DNA from: Flavobacterium beibuense
GTDB lineage: Bacteria; Bacteroidota; Bacteroidia; Flavobacteriales; Flavobacteriaceae
Direction: 5' to 3'
Assembly (NCBI RefSeq): GCF_004151245.1
Contig: NZ_JUIW01000012.1
Coordinates: forward strand, 1-64,000
DNA length: 64,000 bases
Position numbers and translations under genes: made by a program. Positions 62,860-64,000 of this stretch are shown piece after piece; position 1 is the stretch's first letter; each line of letters starts with the position of its first letter. The notes beneath the pieces are model-generated. The model was not told the DNA's origin. It saw only the letters and a list, made by a program, of their open reading frames with translations, and did not search any database.

Positions 62860-64000
62860 ATGCCAAAAGGAATATACAACGTACCCGAGGCTTTTAACGA
62901 ACCCGTTAAATCTTATGCTCCCGGAACTACGGAAAGAGAGCAGGTACTGGCCACTTTTAAAGAACTTTACAACACTATAGTTGATGTACCTTTATATATT
63001 GGTACGGAAGAAATCCGTACAGGGAAGACAAAAACAATAAACCCTCCTTTTGATCACAAAAAAACGGTAGGTACTTACCATGAAGCAGAAAAAGAGCACG
63101 TGGTTAAAGCTATTGAAACTGCACTTGAAGCCCGCAAAAAATGGGCATCAATGGCTTGGGAGCAAAGAGCTTCTATCTTTCTTAAGGCAGCTGAGCTTTT
63201 AGCAGGTCCTTACCGTGCAAAAATTAACGCTGCTACCATGATAGCTCAGGCTAAAACAGTTCACCAGGCAGAAATTGATGCTGCTTGTGAGTTTATTGAC
63301 TTCCTGCGTTTTAATGTAGAATATATGACACAGATATATGCTGAACAGCCTGTATCTTCAGACGGTATATGGAACAGAATGGAACACCGTCCGCTGGAAG
63401 GTTTCATTTATGCCATCACTCCGTTTAACTTTACTGCTATTGCAGGTAACCTTCCTGCCTCTCCTGCCCTAATGGGTAACGTAGTGGTATGGAAACCAAG
63501 TGCCGCCCAGGTTTACAGCGCTAATGTAATTATGGAAGTATTTAAACTTGCAGGATTACCTGACGGTGTAATAAACATGGTACACGGTGACCCTGTTATG
63601 ATTACAGATACACTTTTAGAAAGCCCTGATTTTGCAGGAATACACTATACAGGTTCTACAGCCGTATTTAATGGTATTTGGGCAAAAATAGGTCAGAATA
63701 TGGGTAAAGGCATTTACAAAACCTACCCAAGAATTGTAGGTGAAACAGGAGGTAAAGATTTCGTTCTTGCTCACCCTTCATCTATACCTGCACAGGTAGC
63801 AACAGGCCTTTCAAGAGGTGCTTTTGAATTCCAGGGACAAAAATGTTCTGCAGCTTCAAGAGCTTATATCCCTCAGTCAATATGGCCGGCTGTAAAAGAC
63901 CAGCTTGTTGCTGATATCGCTTCAATGAAAATGGGTTCTCCGGAAAATCTTTCAAACTTCATTACATGTGTAATACACGAAGGTTCTTTTGATAAGCTTG
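62860..64000 (+). CDS. pruA: L-glutamate gamma-semialdehyde (P5C) dehydrogenase, 5' part
   Basis: The frame is open from the ATG at 62860 to the window edge (380 codons), so the C-terminal third is missing. It encodes an aldehyde dehydrogenase oxidising glutamate semialdehyde to glutamate with NAD+, the second step of proline degradation. Visible motifs are ITPFNFTAIAGNLP (Rossmann entry, about 186-199), HYTGSTAVF, the general base Glu295 in GETGGKDF and nucleophile Cys329 in FQGQKCSAASR. These are typical of the stand-alone P5C dehydrogenase (PruA, ALDH4-like) group. No proline dehydrogenase domain precedes it. Confidence 0.94.
   Translation, partial: MPKGIYNVPEAFNEPVKSYAPGTTEREQVLATFKELYNTIVDVPLYIGTEEIRTGKTKTINPPFDHKKTVGTYHEAEKEHVVKAIETALEARKKWASMAWEQRASIFLKAAELLAGPYRAKINAATMIAQAKTVHQAEIDAACEFIDFLRFNVEYMTQIYAEQPVSSDGIWNRMEHRPLEGFIYAITPFNFTAIAGNLPASPALMGNVVVWKPSAAQVYSANVIMEVFKLAGLPDGVINMVHGDPVMITDTLLESPDFAGIHYTGSTAVFNGIWAKIGQNMGKGIYKTYPRIVGETGGKDFVLAHPSSIPAQVATGLSRGAFEFQGQKCSAASRAYIPQSIWPAVKDQLVADIASMKMGSPENLSNFITCVIHEGSFDKL

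Overview
The window looks like a chromosomal segment of a member of the Flavobacteriaceae (Bacteroidota), most likely Flavobacterium or a close relative. Evidence for this: gliding genes gldB and gldC; a type IX secretion system (T9SS) plug protein; T9SS type A and type B C-terminal sorting domains; low G+C; no recognisable Shine-Dalgarno motifs; and many promoters with the Bacteroidota -7 element TAnnTTTG. I see no insertion sequence, phage, CRISPR array, rRNA or plasmid function. Almost all of it is conserved core genome.

Layout. 1-6484: a giant secreted multidomain adhesin, tRNA-Arg(UCG) and a YqeY-family gene. 6525-22338: a complete single-strand division and cell-wall (dcw) cluster, transcribed leftward as mraZ-rsmH-ftsL-ftsI-murE-mraY-murD-ftsW-murG-murC-ftsQ-ftsA-ftsZ. 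It begins at a promoter covered by MraZ-type repeats and ends at a strong terminator; murF and ddl are absent. 22648-27567: an alpha/beta hydrolase, engB, a GNAT, gldC-gldB divergent from nadE, and an orphan response regulator. 27684-31159: dnaG, whose zinc-ribbon ligands are all replaced, and an NAD(P)-binding SDR fusion.

31256-35640 is the least conventional part. Three tandem paralogous multi-pass membrane proteins lie directly upstream of a histidine kinase with almost no sensory region, its NarL-type response regulator and a small membrane protein of unknown function. 35832-38138: a sigma factor, a single-pass anti-sigma-like protein and a coiled-coil/beta-barrel protein. 38288-43863: polyprenyl diphosphate synthase, rlmN, a T9SS-exported trypsin-like protease, an O-methyltransferase, a PAP2 phosphatase and TatA.

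43956-49127: an M1 peptidase with its DUF6702 partner, then three tandem carboxypeptidase-regulatory-like proteins. 49238-54968: peptidase E, tRNA-Gly(UCC), a GNAT, two convergent overlapping L,D-transpeptidases and cofactor-independent phosphoglycerate mutase. 55001-64000: a CoA-transferase, methionine aminopeptidase, a SAM methyltransferase, an M16 protease, the T9SS plug protein, apaG and the 5' part of a delta-1-pyrroline-5-carboxylate dehydrogenase gene that runs off the window.

Common themes are peptidoglycan synthesis and remodelling (dcw cluster, polyprenyl synthase, PAP2, two L,D-transpeptidases) and envelope or surface export (gldBC, plug, T9SS cargo, TatA). All assignments come from reading sequence and recalled family motifs; no database search was run.
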